From contig JAURZV010000090.1 in NCBI GenBank assembly GCA_030653175.1, forward strand, positions 1 through 64,000: a stretch of DNA of 64,000 bases. Direction: 5' to 3'. Positions within the stretch are counted from its first letter, which is position 1; each line of letters opens with the position of its first letter. The stretch is from Methylobacter sp. GTDB taxonomy: Bacteria; Pseudomonadota; Gammaproteobacteria; Methylococcales; Methylomonadaceae. Positions 7,636 through 16,564 of the stretch are shown here, in pieces. The notes beneath the pieces were generated by a model. The model did no database searches and was not told where the DNA came from. It saw only the letters and a list, made by a program, of their open reading frames with translations. The position numbers were made by a program, and so were the translations under genes.

Positions 7636-8733
7636 CTACGTCGTCAAAATATCCCGAATAACCGCCACTATCCCCCTGATTGTGTCATCCTCAAGAGACG
7701 GGCAAATCGGCAATGACAAACAGTTGGCCGCAACAAACTCGGTCACCGGCAAACTGACGCCTGCATATTCCTGTTTAAACACATTTTGCCGGTGCAAAGG
7801 CACTGGATAATACACGGCACAGGCGATTTGTTTATCCTGCAAGGCTTTCATGACCTCATCACGACGGTCGCATAACACGGTGTACTGGTGATAAACGTGC
7901 TCACCCAGACCATCTTCAAACGGCGTAGTCAACGGCAAATCGGCCATCAACTCCGAATACAGATGTCCGGCATGACGGCGGCCTTTATTGTATTGATCGA
8001 TACGTTTCAATTTGGCTCTTAAGATTACCGCCTGCATTTCATCAAGGCGACTGTTGTAACCGATCACATCATGATAATAACGGACATCCGAGCCATGGTT
8101 ATGCAGCATTTTTAGTTTTGCCGCAGTCTCGTCGGAATTGGTGACGACGAGGCCGCCATCGCCAAACGCACCCAGATTTTTGCTGGGAAAAAAACTGAAA
8201 CCGGCCGCATGGCCGATAGCGCCGGTTTGTTTGCCGTTGATGCTCGCACCGAAAGACTGGCAGCAATCTTCAATCAGCTTTAAATTATGCCGGTCGCATA
8301 GCTGTTTAATTGCTGCCATATCGGCCGGTTGACCGAACAAATGCACCGGCATGACCGCTTTGGTTTTGGGGGTAATGGCTTGTTCTATGGCTTCCGGCGA
8401 GATATTGAAAGTCTTGGGGTCTATGTCGACAAAAACAGGAATCGCACCGACATATTTGATGGCTTCCGCCGTAGCGATAAAGGTGAACGCGGTGGTAATC
8501 ACTTCATCGCCCGCGCCGATACCTTCGGCAATCAATGCCAGATGCAGCGCATCGGTTCCTGAAGCCACCGCAATGGCATGTTTAACGCCCAAATAATCGG
8601 CCGCTTCTTTTTCAAAAGCCTGAACATTAGGCCCTAATATAAACGAACAATTTTCGATTGTTTCAGCCAGCCCACGTTCAATTTCATCTTTAATTTCAAC
8701 GTATTGAGCTTTCAGGTTTACCATTGGTATCAT
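7636..8733 (-). CDS. gnnB: DegT/DnrJ-family aminotransferase, probable GnnB
   Basis: 365 residues, PLP-dependent sugar aminotransferase of the DegT/DnrJ/EryC1 family. Signatures: NLKAQYVEIKDEIE at the N-terminus, VASGTDALHLAL binding the cofactor phosphate, IEDCCQSFGA, and the Schiff-base lysine in FFPSKNLGAFGDGG. Homologues include WbpE/WlbC-type enzymes acting on 3-keto UDP-sugars. Its position between a Gfo/Idh/MocA oxidoreductase and lpxB points to GnnB, which aminates the 3-keto group of UDP-GlcNAc-3-ulose. That makes UDP-GlcNAc3N, the precursor of lipid A with amide-linked acyl chains at position 3. Alternative: a Wbp/Wlb-type O-antigen enzyme. Confidence 0.75.
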   Translation of the reverse strand: MIPMVNLKAQYVEIKDEIERGLAETIENCSFILGPNVQAFEKEAADYLGVKHAIAVASGTDALHLALIAEGIGAGDEVITTAFTFIATAEAIKYVGAIPVFVDIDPKTFNISPEAIEQAITPKTKAVMPVHLFGQPADMAAIKQLCDRHNLKLIEDCCQSFGASINGKQTGAIGHAAGFSFFPSKNLGAFGDGGLVVTNSDETAAKLKMLHNHGSDVRYYHDVIGYNSRLDEMQAVILRAKLKRIDQYNKGRRHAGHLYSELMADLPLTTPFEDGLGEHVYHQYTVLCDRRDEVMKALQDKQIACAVYYPVPLHRQNVFKQEYAGVSLPVTEFVAANCLSLPICPSLEDDTIRGIVAVIRDILTT

Positions 8734-8774
8734 GTTTTATTGCCTTTATGTTTATCGATTGATTGTGCTCAAGC

Positions 8775-8933
8775 GGGATGGGGTTTGCAACCCCGTCCCT
8801 AACGTTTTCGCCAGACCCGAACCAAACGGCTATTCAAACCAGATCAAAACGTTTCGGACGGGGCAACATGCCCCGTCCGGCTGTTGAAGTACGCCCTTAC
8901 GGGCGTACGAATTCCCACGCCGGAGCGTGGGAA
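8775..8933. repeat. Cluster of four palindromes filling the gnnA-gnnB gap
   Basis: Four palindromes in a row. Two near-palindromes lie at 8775-8799 (GGGATGGGG ... CCCCGTCCC) and 8855-8879 (CGGACGGGGC ... GCCCCGTCCG), with AACGTTTT/AAAACGTT pairing between them. They are followed by GTACGCCC-ttac-GGGCGTAC (8889-8908) and TTCCCACGC-cgga-GCGTGGGAA (8912-8933). The last resembles the TTCCCACGCG arms of the repeats at 59-62 kb. REP-type elements seem to have accumulated here inside an operon. Confidence 0.75.
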
Positions 8934-8946
8934 CTATTAAACCCGG

Positions 8947-9897
8947 TTATTTATCGCCTAATAATCGGGTGATTGCTGTCGCAGTTTCCAGCGCTCTTTT
9001 TCCTGCTTCACCGGAAACCAGCGGGTTGTCCCCGGTATGAATGCAGTTAACGAAATGCTTGATTTCTTCCAGCAAGGCATCGCCGCTTTCAAAAACGGAT
9101 TCTTCCGTTTCTATTTCAGGAATGCCGGGGAACATTTCTTTTTTACCGGTACGATGTTTGGTTAAAACACGATTCTGGAAATCCACAGAAACGTAAGAAG
9201 ACGGCCTGAACATGCGCATTTTGCGCTCCATCTTCATGCTGATCCGGCTGGCCGTAACATTAGCCACGCAACCGTTTTTAAACAGCAACCGGGCATTTGC
9301 AATATCGGTGCCTTGCGTTAAAACCGCCGTGCCGCTGGCATCAATCCGTTCCACCTCGGAATCCACCAAGGCTAAAATAATATCGATGTCATGTATCATT
9401 AAATCCAGCACTACGCTGACATCATTGGCACGCGGATTAAACGGCGCCAACCGGTGGGACTCAATAAACAGCGGTTTTTCTTCCTTGTCCAGCCCCAATA
9501 CCGCCGGGTTAAATCGTTCCAGATGCCCCACCTGCAAAATTAAATCTCTTTCATTGGCAATGGCGATCAACTCATCGGCTTCTGCAACCGTCACGGTAAT
9601 CGGTTTTTCAACCAGCACATGAGCACCGGCATTAAGAAAATCCCTGGAAACCTTGTGATGGAGTGTCGTAGGCACGACAATACTGACTGCATCAACTTCA
9701 CCTAATAGGGATTGATAGTCTGTCAGCGCTGTTGTACCGTGCTTTTCGGCGATTTCTTTAGCTGCGGCCTCATTAATATCGACAACGGCAACCAGTTCAC
9801 AATCAGACAGCGACGCATATTTTTCTGCGTGAAATTTACCCAAGTAACCGGCACCGATAACAGCGCATTTTAATTTTTTCATGTGATAATTATACAT
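8947..9897 (-). CDS. gnnA: Gfo/Idh/MocA oxidoreductase, probable GnnA
   Basis: About 311-316 residues. NAD(P)-binding Rossmann fold at the N-terminus (AVIGAGYLGKFHAEKY), the family's EKPITVT motif with the catalytic lysine, then the C-terminal Gfo/Idh substrate domain (LMIHDIDIILAL). ATG at 9882 (MKKLKCAVIG) is more typical than 9897; neither has a clear ribosome-binding site. Next to an aminotransferase and lpxB it fits GnnA, which oxidises the 3-hydroxyl of UDP-GlcNAc with NAD+. In Acidithiobacillus ferrooxidans gnnA and gnnB are likewise found near lpx genes. Function is inferred from family plus context. Confidence 0.75.
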   Translation of the reverse strand: MYNYHMKKLKCAVIGAGYLGKFHAEKYASLSDCELVAVVDINEAAAKEIAEKHGTTALTDYQSLLGEVDAVSIVVPTTLHHKVSRDFLNAGAHVLVEKPITVTVAEADELIAIANERDLILQVGHLERFNPAVLGLDKEEKPLFIESHRLAPFNPRANDVSVVLDLMIHDIDIILALVDSEVERIDASGTAVLTQGTDIANARLLFKNGCVANVTASRISMKMERKMRMFRPSSYVSVDFQNRVLTKHRTGKKEMFPGIPEIETEESVFESGDALLEEIKHFVNCIHTGDNPLVSGEAGKRALETATAITRLLGDK

Positions 9898-10013
9898 TCC
9901 GTCTTATTTGCAACCCCGCTCTAGGGGCGAACTTATTCGACAGTATTGTAAACTATCAATATGTATTCAGAAAATTTTGTACTTGGCAGCCCGTATGCCT
10001 GACTTTTGATGTT

Positions 10014-12143
10014 ATGCTTAATACCCATTTAAAGATATTGCTGACAATTCCCACAATTTTTTATAAAAATTTATTAGACTTGATTTACAGTACAGAAATA
10101 GAACTGACCCATGGTAAAGATGTAATGACAGATGAAGATAAGGACAACACCGACCTAATAAAAAAAGCGGCTCGAAGAATTCTTAAGGATGAAATCAAAC
10201 ATCTTCATCTTATACCTTCTGTCGCCATCAAATTATTAAAGCTCACCAATGACGACAACGCCAGAATTGAGAACTTATCATTAATCATAGAAACAGAACC
10301 GGTGCTGGCGGCAAAAATTTTAAATCAGGTTAATTCTGCCGCATACGCTTTACCCAACAAGATAACCTCCATTAATCGTGCAGTTAACATGCTGGGTTTT
10401 TCTGCCGTGCGTCAGCTTGCGATAAACCTGCTGTTTTATAACAAACTGATTCAACGAAACTCAAGACAGGCGTTCGACTTATTATTTTTCTGGCAGCATT
10501 GCCTTTATGTAGCGTCGTTTAGCAGGAGAATAGCCGTTGCACTTAAGCATCCTGATCCGGATCTGCTTTATACGGGAGGGCTTTTACACGATATAGGCAA
10601 AGTAGTTATAGAAACTTACGGATGCGTGGATTATAGCGATTTCATTCGTTCCATGGATAAAGGCGAGTATTCGAGCATTGAAGAAGAACGTCGCTTTTTT
10701 GGAATAACTCATGCCGAGATGGGACATGTTTTTTGTCTGGAATGGCAATTACCGACATCAATTATGGCAATCGTAGCTTTCCACCATAACCAGCCGGCTG
10801 AGACATCTCCATACGCTAAATATAAAACGGAAATTGCTATCGTTTCCTTCGCAAGCTACATTGCCTGGATACAGGGCATTGGCTCGGCTTCGGCTACCCA
10901 TGATAGCCATTCAGCATTACAAGATGCTGTACTCAAAACTATTGATATTAGCCAACTGGATCTTGAAACTCTACTGCAACAGGTAGATCAGGATATGAAA
11001 ATTACTCGAGAATTCTATGATATCCAGCTGCCCGGTTTAACTACGTTACGGGCCACACTGGTCAAAGCAACTATTAACCTAAGCCAAATAAGCACAGACA
11101 ACCCTTTTGCAACTGATGATACGCCCAGCAGGAAATTGTCATCCTCTTTAACAGCACCCCATCACAGCCTTAACCCTGATGAATTTATACCCGGGACACT
11201 GGAGGCAATACAGGACGAATTTTCTTTTGATCGCAGCATTATGTTCACCATTGATCCCAAGCGCCGCTGCCTGCTCGCGTCATACTGGTGGCCGAAATCA
11301 ATATTATCAACAGAGCTGAACACCTTTGAGATCGACATTAGCGGCATTTCCGGTTTGCTATTAAAATGTCTGCGTGAAAAAAAAGCCGTCATCATCAATA
11401 TCAAAATGGAGCGTGACAACCCCATAATTCAACGTTTAAATACTACTGAATTTATCGCTGTACCCGTATTGCAGCACAATCGTCTGATCGGTGTGCTTTA
11501 TGCCGATAATTCACTGTCAAAAAAACCAATGCGTGCACAATTACTGCCGGAAATCATGCCCATTGCATACGAATTGGGGATCGCTATGTTTAATGCCAAA
11601 CAATATGACCAGCAGAAAAAACATGCGCAGATCGACCACTTAACGCAGCTTTTCAATAAGCGAATGGTCAACAAGTTCCTGACTGAGGTTTTTCAAGAGG
11701 ATGAATCAAAACTGGCAAATATCGCTGTTGGTTTTGTTGATATAGATAAGTTCAAACTGTTTAACGACACTTGCGGGCATCAGGCCGGTGATGACGCCTT
11801 AAAGATTGTTGCCGATATTTTGCGCAGCTTAACCCGACCTGGAGACTTCATCGGCCGAAATGGAGGAGAAGAATTTTTGTTTGTCCTTAGAGATACCGAT
11901 GAAAAAGGCGCCTACGGCTACGCCGAACGCATAAGGTCAAAAATTGAGCGTCGCGGCAAGATTATGAGCCAACGATTTCATGGCCGTCTACTGACCGTTA
12001 GCATTGGCGTGTCCATGTATAGTACCGACTATACCCATTACACCGACATGGTCAAAGTTGCCGATCAAGCCATGTATCGTGCAAAAAATGAAGGCAGAAA
12101 CAGAATTGTCATGCTGCCCGACGTTGCCGCCGACAAGAAATAA
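10014..12143 (+). CDS. HDOD-GAF-GGDEF signalling protein
   Basis: 709 residues, or 672 if it starts at ATG 10125 (MTDEDKDNTD), which fits the soluble domain better. An HDOD domain covers about 50-260, with LIPSVAIKLLKL, the INRAVNMLG segment and an HD motif in GGLLHDIGKVV. A GAF-like region follows at about 385-535 (VPVLQHNRLIGVLYADNS). The C-terminal GGDEF domain (about 540-700) has DHLTQLFNKR, GFVDIDKFKLFND and NGGEEF near 617, so it should be an active diguanylate cyclase. No membrane segment. HDOD domains usually act as protein-protein scaffolds in signalling. Transcribed alone, divergent from gnnA. Confidence 0.85.
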   Translation: MLNTHLKILLTIPTIFYKNLLDLIYSTEIELTHGKDVMTDEDKDNTDLIKKAARRILKDEIKHLHLIPSVAIKLLKLTNDDNARIENLSLIIETEPVLAAKILNQVNSAAYALPNKITSINRAVNMLGFSAVRQLAINLLFYNKLIQRNSRQAFDLLFFWQHCLYVASFSRRIAVALKHPDPDLLYTGGLLHDIGKVVIETYGCVDYSDFIRSMDKGEYSSIEEERRFFGITHAEMGHVFCLEWQLPTSIMAIVAFHHNQPAETSPYAKYKTEIAIVSFASYIAWIQGIGSASATHDSHSALQDAVLKTIDISQLDLETLLQQVDQDMKITREFYDIQLPGLTTLRATLVKATINLSQISTDNPFATDDTPSRKLSSSLTAPHHSLNPDEFIPGTLEAIQDEFSFDRSIMFTIDPKRRCLLASYWWPKSILSTELNTFEIDISGISGLLLKCLREKKAVIINIKMERDNPIIQRLNTTEFIAVPVLQHNRLIGVLYADNSLSKKPMRAQLLPEIMPIAYELGIAMFNAKQYDQQKKHAQIDHLTQLFNKRMVNKFLTEVFQEDESKLANIAVGFVDIDKFKLFNDTCGHQAGDDALKIVADILRSLTRPGDFIGRNGGEEFLFVLRDTDEKGAYGYAERIRSKIERRGKIMSQRFHGRLLTVSIGVSMYSTDYTHYTDMVKVADQAMYRAKNEGRNRIVMLPDVAADKK

Positions 12144-12178
12144 AACCCTCACAGATCCAGTGCCGTCCATTTTGATGC

Positions 12179-12667
12179 TTACCGTTTCAGGTTGATAACT
12201 ATTCCCGCACCATCTAACGATTTTCGCTTATCCTCTTCCGGTTCTTGGGACATCAACATCTGGCCATCTAAATATAAAGGCCGAGACTTTTTTTTCTTTT
12301 CAGAAGAAAATATATTTAATGATTCTTCTTGGGCGACCCTGTTCCGTTCAATCGTCAGCGAGGGATTTTCAAAATCTTTAAATGGCATAGAAAGATCCAG
12401 CGTTTTTTGAAGTTCGACCTCTTCAACAGCACTGTTTTTGGCACTCGGTACTGAAGCTGCTTTCTGCTTATTTTTTGTTTTTTTCTGTTTTGATTTAACG
12501 GAGCTTTCTTTACTCTTGGACTGCTTTTCTTTTACTTCATTTGATGCTGCCTGTTTTTCCGCAGGAGGAAGAGCATGATTAACCCCGGACTTTCCAAACC
12601 CTGTTAGCAAAACAAATGAAGCCGTCACAAAACCCAATATAAACAAGCGATAATTTTTCATCTTCAT
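12179..12667 (-). CDS. Secreted Lys/Ser-rich protein of unknown function
   Basis: 162 residues. A basic N-terminus with a hydrophobic segment (LFILGFVTASFVLLTGFG, about 8-26) suggests a signal peptide or membrane anchor. No lipobox cysteine. Residues 40-75 are low complexity, rich in Lys, Ser, Gln and Glu (KSKESSVKSKQKKTKNK). The C-terminal half has a short more ordered part ending in GAGIVINLKR. No family recognised. It lies convergent with the HDOD-GGDEF gene and downstream of ppsA on the same strand, 58 bases after it is out of frame; whether it shares the ppsA transcript is unclear. Confidence 0.6.
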   Translation of the reverse strand: MKMKNYRLFILGFVTASFVLLTGFGKSGVNHALPPAEKQAASNEVKEKQSKSKESSVKSKQKKTKNKQKAASVPSAKNSAVEEVELQKTLDLSMPFKDFENPSLTIERNRVAQEESLNIFSSEKKKKSRPLYLDGQMLMSQEPEEDKRKSLDGAGIVINLKR

Positions 12668-12725
12668 TTTGCTCCTCAGCTATAAATAATCAACAAACCG
12701 GAATTGGGACACTACAACAGAGACA

Positions 12726-15152
12726 TTATTTAATCAGCGGGATACCACCCAAATGCCGTTCAGTTTCCAACACCAGTTGCGTAGTCTGCAACACGGTATC
12801 GGGATTCAAGCTCATCGAATCGATGCCGATTTCCACCAGAAATTTCGCCATCTCAGGATAATCCGACGGCGCCTGACCGCAAAGTCCGCAATGTTTGCCG
12901 TTACGCCGCGCACCGTCAACGGCAAGACGAATCATTTCTTTAACGCCGGGATCGCGTTCGTCAAAATCTTCGGCGATAATCGCAGAATCGCGGTCTACAC
13001 CCAGGGTAAGCTGGGTCAAGTCATTGGAGCCGATAGAAAAACCGTCGAAATATTCTGAAAAGGCATCGATTTGAATGACGTTATTGGGGATTTCGCACAT
13101 CACATAAATTTCCAGTCCCTGCTCGCCGCGCTTCAAACCCAGCTGCACCATGTAGTCGAGTACCCGCCGGGCTTCCTCTACACGACGGCAAAAGGGGATC
13201 ATCAAAATAACATTGGTTAAGCCCATTTCCTCGCGCACCCGCTTCATCGCCTTGCATTCCAGCGCAAAACCTTCTGCATAAGCTGGATGAATGTAACGCG
13301 ACGCGCCGCGAAAACCGATCATCGGATTGGCTTCATCAAATTCAAACCAACTCCCGCCGAGCAAGGTGGCGTATTCGTTGGTTTTAAAATCCGACATCCG
13401 CACGACTACCGGTTTGGGATAAAACGCGGCAGCAATGGTGCCCACACCCTCCGATAGTTTTTGGATAAAGTAATTCTCAGCACCGGCATAATTGCGTGTC
13501 AATTGGTCCAGCTGTTCCCGCTCACCGGCATCCTGCACTTGCTCCGGGTGTATCAACGCCATAGGATGCGCCTTGATGTATTCGGTGATGATAAATTCCA
13601 TCCGCGCCAAACCCACACCGTCATTGGGCAGGAAGCTGGTTTTAAAAGCCAGTTCGGGATTGCCGATATTGAGCATGATCTTGGTTTTCGGACGTTGCAA
13701 ACCCGACAAGTCGGTGCTTTTAATGTCGAAGTCGAGCCTGCCGGAATAGACTTTACCGACATCGCCTTCGGCGCACGATACGGTGACCGGACTATTGTGT
13801 TTAATCATCGTCGTGGCATTTTCGCAACCCACTACCGCCGGCACGCCCAATTCACGAGAGATAATCGCCGCATGACAAGTTCGCCCGCCACGGTTAGTGA
13901 CTATCGCCGAAGCCATTTTCATGACCGGTTCCCAATCCGGCGTCGTCATATCGGCCACCAGCACATCGCCGGGGTTAAAACTGTTGAGCTGCTCGACGTT
14001 ATCGATAATCCGCGCATTGCCGGTAGCAATCTTGCTGCCCACCGCATGTCCGGTGACAATCGGTTCGGCTTTATCTTTAAGGCTATATTGCTCCAAAACC
14101 ATGCCGCGCAATTGGGAAACCACGGTTTCCGGGCGCGCTTGAACGATATACAGCGTGCCGTCAAGACCGTCTTTCGCCCACTCAATATCCATCGGTTTGG
14201 CCTGACCCGCTCTGGCGCTGTAATGTTTTTCTATTTTAATGGCGTAGTCGGCGAGAGTTAGAACATCCGCATCGCTAAGGCAAAAGCGGTTACGTTCTTC
14301 TTCAGAGGTCACAATATTGCGGGTAGGTTCACGGGTGCGCCCTTCGCTGTAAACCATTTTTATTTTCTTCGCACCCAGTGTGCGTCTTAATACCGCCCGA
14401 TGACCCTGCTCAAAAGTGGGTTTATGCACATAAAACTCGTCGGGGTCTACTGCGCCTTGCACGACATTTTCACCCAATCCGTAAGCGCCGGTAATAAACA
14501 CCACGTCTTTGAATCCCGATTCGGTATCCAACGAAAACATCACCCCGCTGACATCCAGATCCGAGCGCACCATCTTCATAATACCTATCGATAAGGCCAG
14601 CTTGAAATGGTCGAAGCCTTGATCGACCCGATAATGTATCGCGCGGTCGGTGAACAGGCTGGCAAAACAACGTTTACAGGAGTCCAGCAACACCTGGTCT
14701 CCGCGTATATTCAGATAAGTATCCTGCTGTCCGGCAAAACTGGCGGTCGGCAAATCTTCGGCTGTGGCAGAACTGCGTACTGCAACGCTTAAATCATCGC
14801 CATACTGTTTTTTCAGTTGAGTGAAAGCCTCGATAATTTGCTGCTCAAGGTCTTCAGGAAAAGGTGCGGCGTAGATTATTTCCCTTGCTTTACGAGCACG
14901 TTTGGCAAGATCCGCGACATCGTCCGGATTCAAATCATCCAATGCCTGATGGAGTTCCTCCCAGCCATGCGCTTGATCCAGCACATAGCGGTAAGCTTCG
15001 GCGGTTACCGCAAAGCCGTTAGGAATTTGGATGCCTTGCGGCGTTAATTCCCGGTACATTTCACCTAACGAGGCGTTCTTGCCGCCTACGAGAGAGACAT
15101 CGTCAATCGTTAATTCATTAAACCAACGAATATAGTTTGTTTGCTCGGACAT
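12726..15152 (-). CDS. ppsA: Phosphoenolpyruvate synthase
   Basis: 808 residues, as in E. coli PpsA (792). It makes phosphoenolpyruvate from pyruvate and ATP, giving AMP and phosphate. The N-terminal ATP-grasp domain has DVSLVGGKNASLGEM and VRSSATAEDLPTASFAGQQ. The swivelling phosphohistidine domain has GGRTCHAAIISRELGVPAVV with the catalytic His. The C-terminal TIM barrel has FRGASRY and GSNDLTQLTLGVDRD, plus CGQAPSD. In a methanotroph it would serve gluconeogenesis from C3 products. The upstream region is long (633 bases) and may hold regulatory RNA or operator signals. Confidence 0.96.
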   Translation of the reverse strand: MSEQTNYIRWFNELTIDDVSLVGGKNASLGEMYRELTPQGIQIPNGFAVTAEAYRYVLDQAHGWEELHQALDDLNPDDVADLAKRARKAREIIYAAPFPEDLEQQIIEAFTQLKKQYGDDLSVAVRSSATAEDLPTASFAGQQDTYLNIRGDQVLLDSCKRCFASLFTDRAIHYRVDQGFDHFKLALSIGIMKMVRSDLDVSGVMFSLDTESGFKDVVFITGAYGLGENVVQGAVDPDEFYVHKPTFEQGHRAVLRRTLGAKKIKMVYSEGRTREPTRNIVTSEEERNRFCLSDADVLTLADYAIKIEKHYSARAGQAKPMDIEWAKDGLDGTLYIVQARPETVVSQLRGMVLEQYSLKDKAEPIVTGHAVGSKIATGNARIIDNVEQLNSFNPGDVLVADMTTPDWEPVMKMASAIVTNRGGRTCHAAIISRELGVPAVVGCENATTMIKHNSPVTVSCAEGDVGKVYSGRLDFDIKSTDLSGLQRPKTKIMLNIGNPELAFKTSFLPNDGVGLARMEFIITEYIKAHPMALIHPEQVQDAGEREQLDQLTRNYAGAENYFIQKLSEGVGTIAAAFYPKPVVVRMSDFKTNEYATLLGGSWFEFDEANPMIGFRGASRYIHPAYAEGFALECKAMKRVREEMGLTNVILMIPFCRRVEEARRVLDYMVQLGLKRGEQGLEIYVMCEIPNNVIQIDAFSEYFDGFSIGSNDLTQLTLGVDRDSAIIAEDFDERDPGVKEMIRLAVDGARRNGKHCGLCGQAPSDYPEMAKFLVEIGIDSMSLNPDTVLQTTQLVLETERHLGGIPLIK

Positions 15153-15494
15153 AGTAGTTCCTTAATCGAATTACTCACTTATTCGGGATCCGGGTGATTG
15201 ACAAATGGTCAGCCTTCATCCATGTCATTCAACCGGTTAAAACATAACCATACCAAATCATTTTGCCTTGGTGTGGGTAGCATATCAATATACGCACTTA
15301 CTTATCTTCTTTTGCTCGAATCGAGAATTGAATACCTCACGAGCGTGTCTCTATGCTGACAAACGTTACGAGCAAAACTGCGAGAATCATTGATGACTCG
15401 ACTGCACCAAACCCCGCCCCGCGTAAACCTATTTCGCTAAAAAACCATACTAATTATATGTGACAATATGTCGCATTATCATTTTTTCGGCGCA

Positions 15495-15580
15495 TTGATA
15501 GCATATCGACGTGCGCTCTTACTTACCTTCAACTTTTTGGTAAGAGGGAGCTTAATCGTCTATTAGGCTCCCTTTTTTTA
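15495..15580 (+). ncRNA. Candidate small RNA ending in an intrinsic terminator
   Basis: The segment contains CTTAC ... GTAAG pairing (15520-15545) followed by the terminator stem GGGAGC ... GCTCCC and a T-run. No open reading frame feeds this terminator from the left, so a short untranslated transcript is the simple explanation. The 5' end is not defined; no confident promoter was found. The repeat copy at 15278-15309 may be a relic of a second copy. Confidence 0.3.
15547..15580 (+). terminator. Intrinsic terminator
   Basis: GGGAGC, a loop of about 15 bases, then GCTCCC followed by TTTTTTT. Classic rho-independent form on the plus strand. There is no coding gene upstream of it on that strand within 3 kb. 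Confidence 0.75.
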
Positions 15581-15785
15581 GCCCTGTGTACAGTATGCTG
15601 TATATCACCCTCTTTCACTCCAAGCCTTACCCATGCGCTTTACAAAACAGGATAAGCTGCCGGGGGCAAACAACGACACGCTGAACTCTTCAAGTATTTC
15701 GAAAAGTTTTGCGTTGGTTAGCGTTGTCACTAAGACCAAGTATCGTAAAATGTAAGTTCAGACCTTGGCTTAAATGAATGAAATG

Positions 15786-16031
15786 TTAAGCAAGCAATTT
15801 ATCGCAGTCTGCATGACTGCCAATCCAAAACCGCTGCCCGCCTTGGTCTATCCGATAACCCAAGCTAACGCGAACGCTACGAAACACTCCATTTTTAACG
15901 GATTTGAATTGTAACAAAGAATGATGCTGATTTTGTTTGAGCAGCTCATAGCTGTCACGCGCTTGCTTCTGGATATTAGCTGGCAAAGCATCGAGATATT
16001 GCCGGAACTTTGAAGAGGTAAAATGCTTCAA
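15786..16031 (-). CDS. RelE/ParE-family toxin-like protein
   Basis: 81 residues from a TTG start at 16031. The sequence (FRQYLDALPANIQKQARDSY, HHSLLQFKSV, a VRVSLGYRI strand and FWIGSHADCDKL at the end) matches the compact RelE/ParE-like toxin fold; these toxins usually cleave mRNA at the ribosome or poison gyrase. The TTG overlaps the TGA of the gene before it (16028-16030), the usual arrangement of an antitoxin-toxin pair. The antitoxin frame is broken near its start, so either the toxin is also inactive or the antitoxin starts in an unusual way. Confidence 0.7.
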   Translation of the reverse strand: MKHFTSSKFRQYLDALPANIQKQARDSYELLKQNQHHSLLQFKSVKNGVFRSVRVSLGYRIDQGGQRFWIGSHADCDKLLA

Positions 16032-16205
16032 AGCTCACGCGCCCAGCCATTGTGATATTCAGCTAAAGCTTCAGCAGCCAATGCATCTGCTTCAATCTGC
16101 ATGTCCCAGACAGCTTCATCAAACGGAGCAAACCACCGGCGAAACCCGGTCAAATCGCGTGCCGTTAACTGCTGAACTGCCTGTTCAATGGCTTGGATAA
16201 GTCAT
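16028..16205 (-). pseudogene. Antitoxin partner, frame broken next to the start
   Basis: The frame from about 16196 to the TGA at 16028 encodes IQAIEQAVQQLTARDL, FRRWFAPFDEAVWDMQIE, then an Ala-rich helix ending WAREL. That matches antitoxins of this RelE-like family, which carry a conserved FRxWFxxFD stretch. A good start (GGAG, seven bases, ATG at 16205) lies just upstream but in another frame: it reads six codons and stops. An in-frame TGA precedes the conserved part. One base lost or two gained near the start codon explains this. A sequencing error is the alternative. Confidence 0.6.
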
Positions 16206-16507
16206 AAATTACTCCAAAATGTTGTCGTTAAAACATTATATTACAAGACCGTAGCCTTTGTAGATCGGGCAACCGCTTTTCGTTGTCCAACATTAGGCTT
16301 TCAATGTTCAATGAAGAAACGGAGGTGGACAAACCCAAAGACCGTTGTCGTTTTGACCTTGGAAATGTCAGGCATAAACAGCATGCCTGGCCTGCTTAAC
16401 TTAAGTTGGGGCTTATGAGCATATTGCCCCGTTTCGCATTAATCAAAATAAATTCAACCTGACCTCATTGATTATCGACAGGTAAATCATGATCTTGCAA
16501 AATCATC
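16206..16507. other. Non-coding stretch with degenerate repeat and hairpins
   Basis: Holds a diverged copy of the 37-bp repeat seen at 19035 and 19601 (TCGGGCAACCGCTTTTCGTTG near 16264-16284), a hairpin CAGGCAT-aaacagc-ATGCCTG (about 16369-16389) and a GGGGC/GCCCC stem near 16408-16430. A 76-codon plus-strand frame here has no family signature and no ribosome-binding site, so no gene is called. Confidence 0.5.
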
Positions 16508-16564
16508 ATGTTTGATAATATCATTTTTCAAATGCTACAGATAAAGTTGGAGGTATTTTTTACT

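Larger units (their letters stand above)
15153..15785. other. Long intergenic region with imperfect direct repeats
   Basis: Contains the ppsA promoter region on the minus strand and no recognised gene. Two 32-base segments, 15278-15309 and 15499-15530 (TAGCATATC...CTTACTTA.CTTC), agree at 26 of 32 positions, 221 bases apart. TGTGACAATATGTCGCA at 15459-15475 is an imperfect palindrome that could be an operator. A terminator follows the second repeat. A 40-codon plus-strand frame at 15633-15755 has no ribosome-binding site and is not called. Confidence 0.5.

Noticed and set aside
13461-14261. 266-codon plus-strand open frame
   Set aside because: It is antisense to ppsA over its full length; its protein has no family signature while ppsA is intact.
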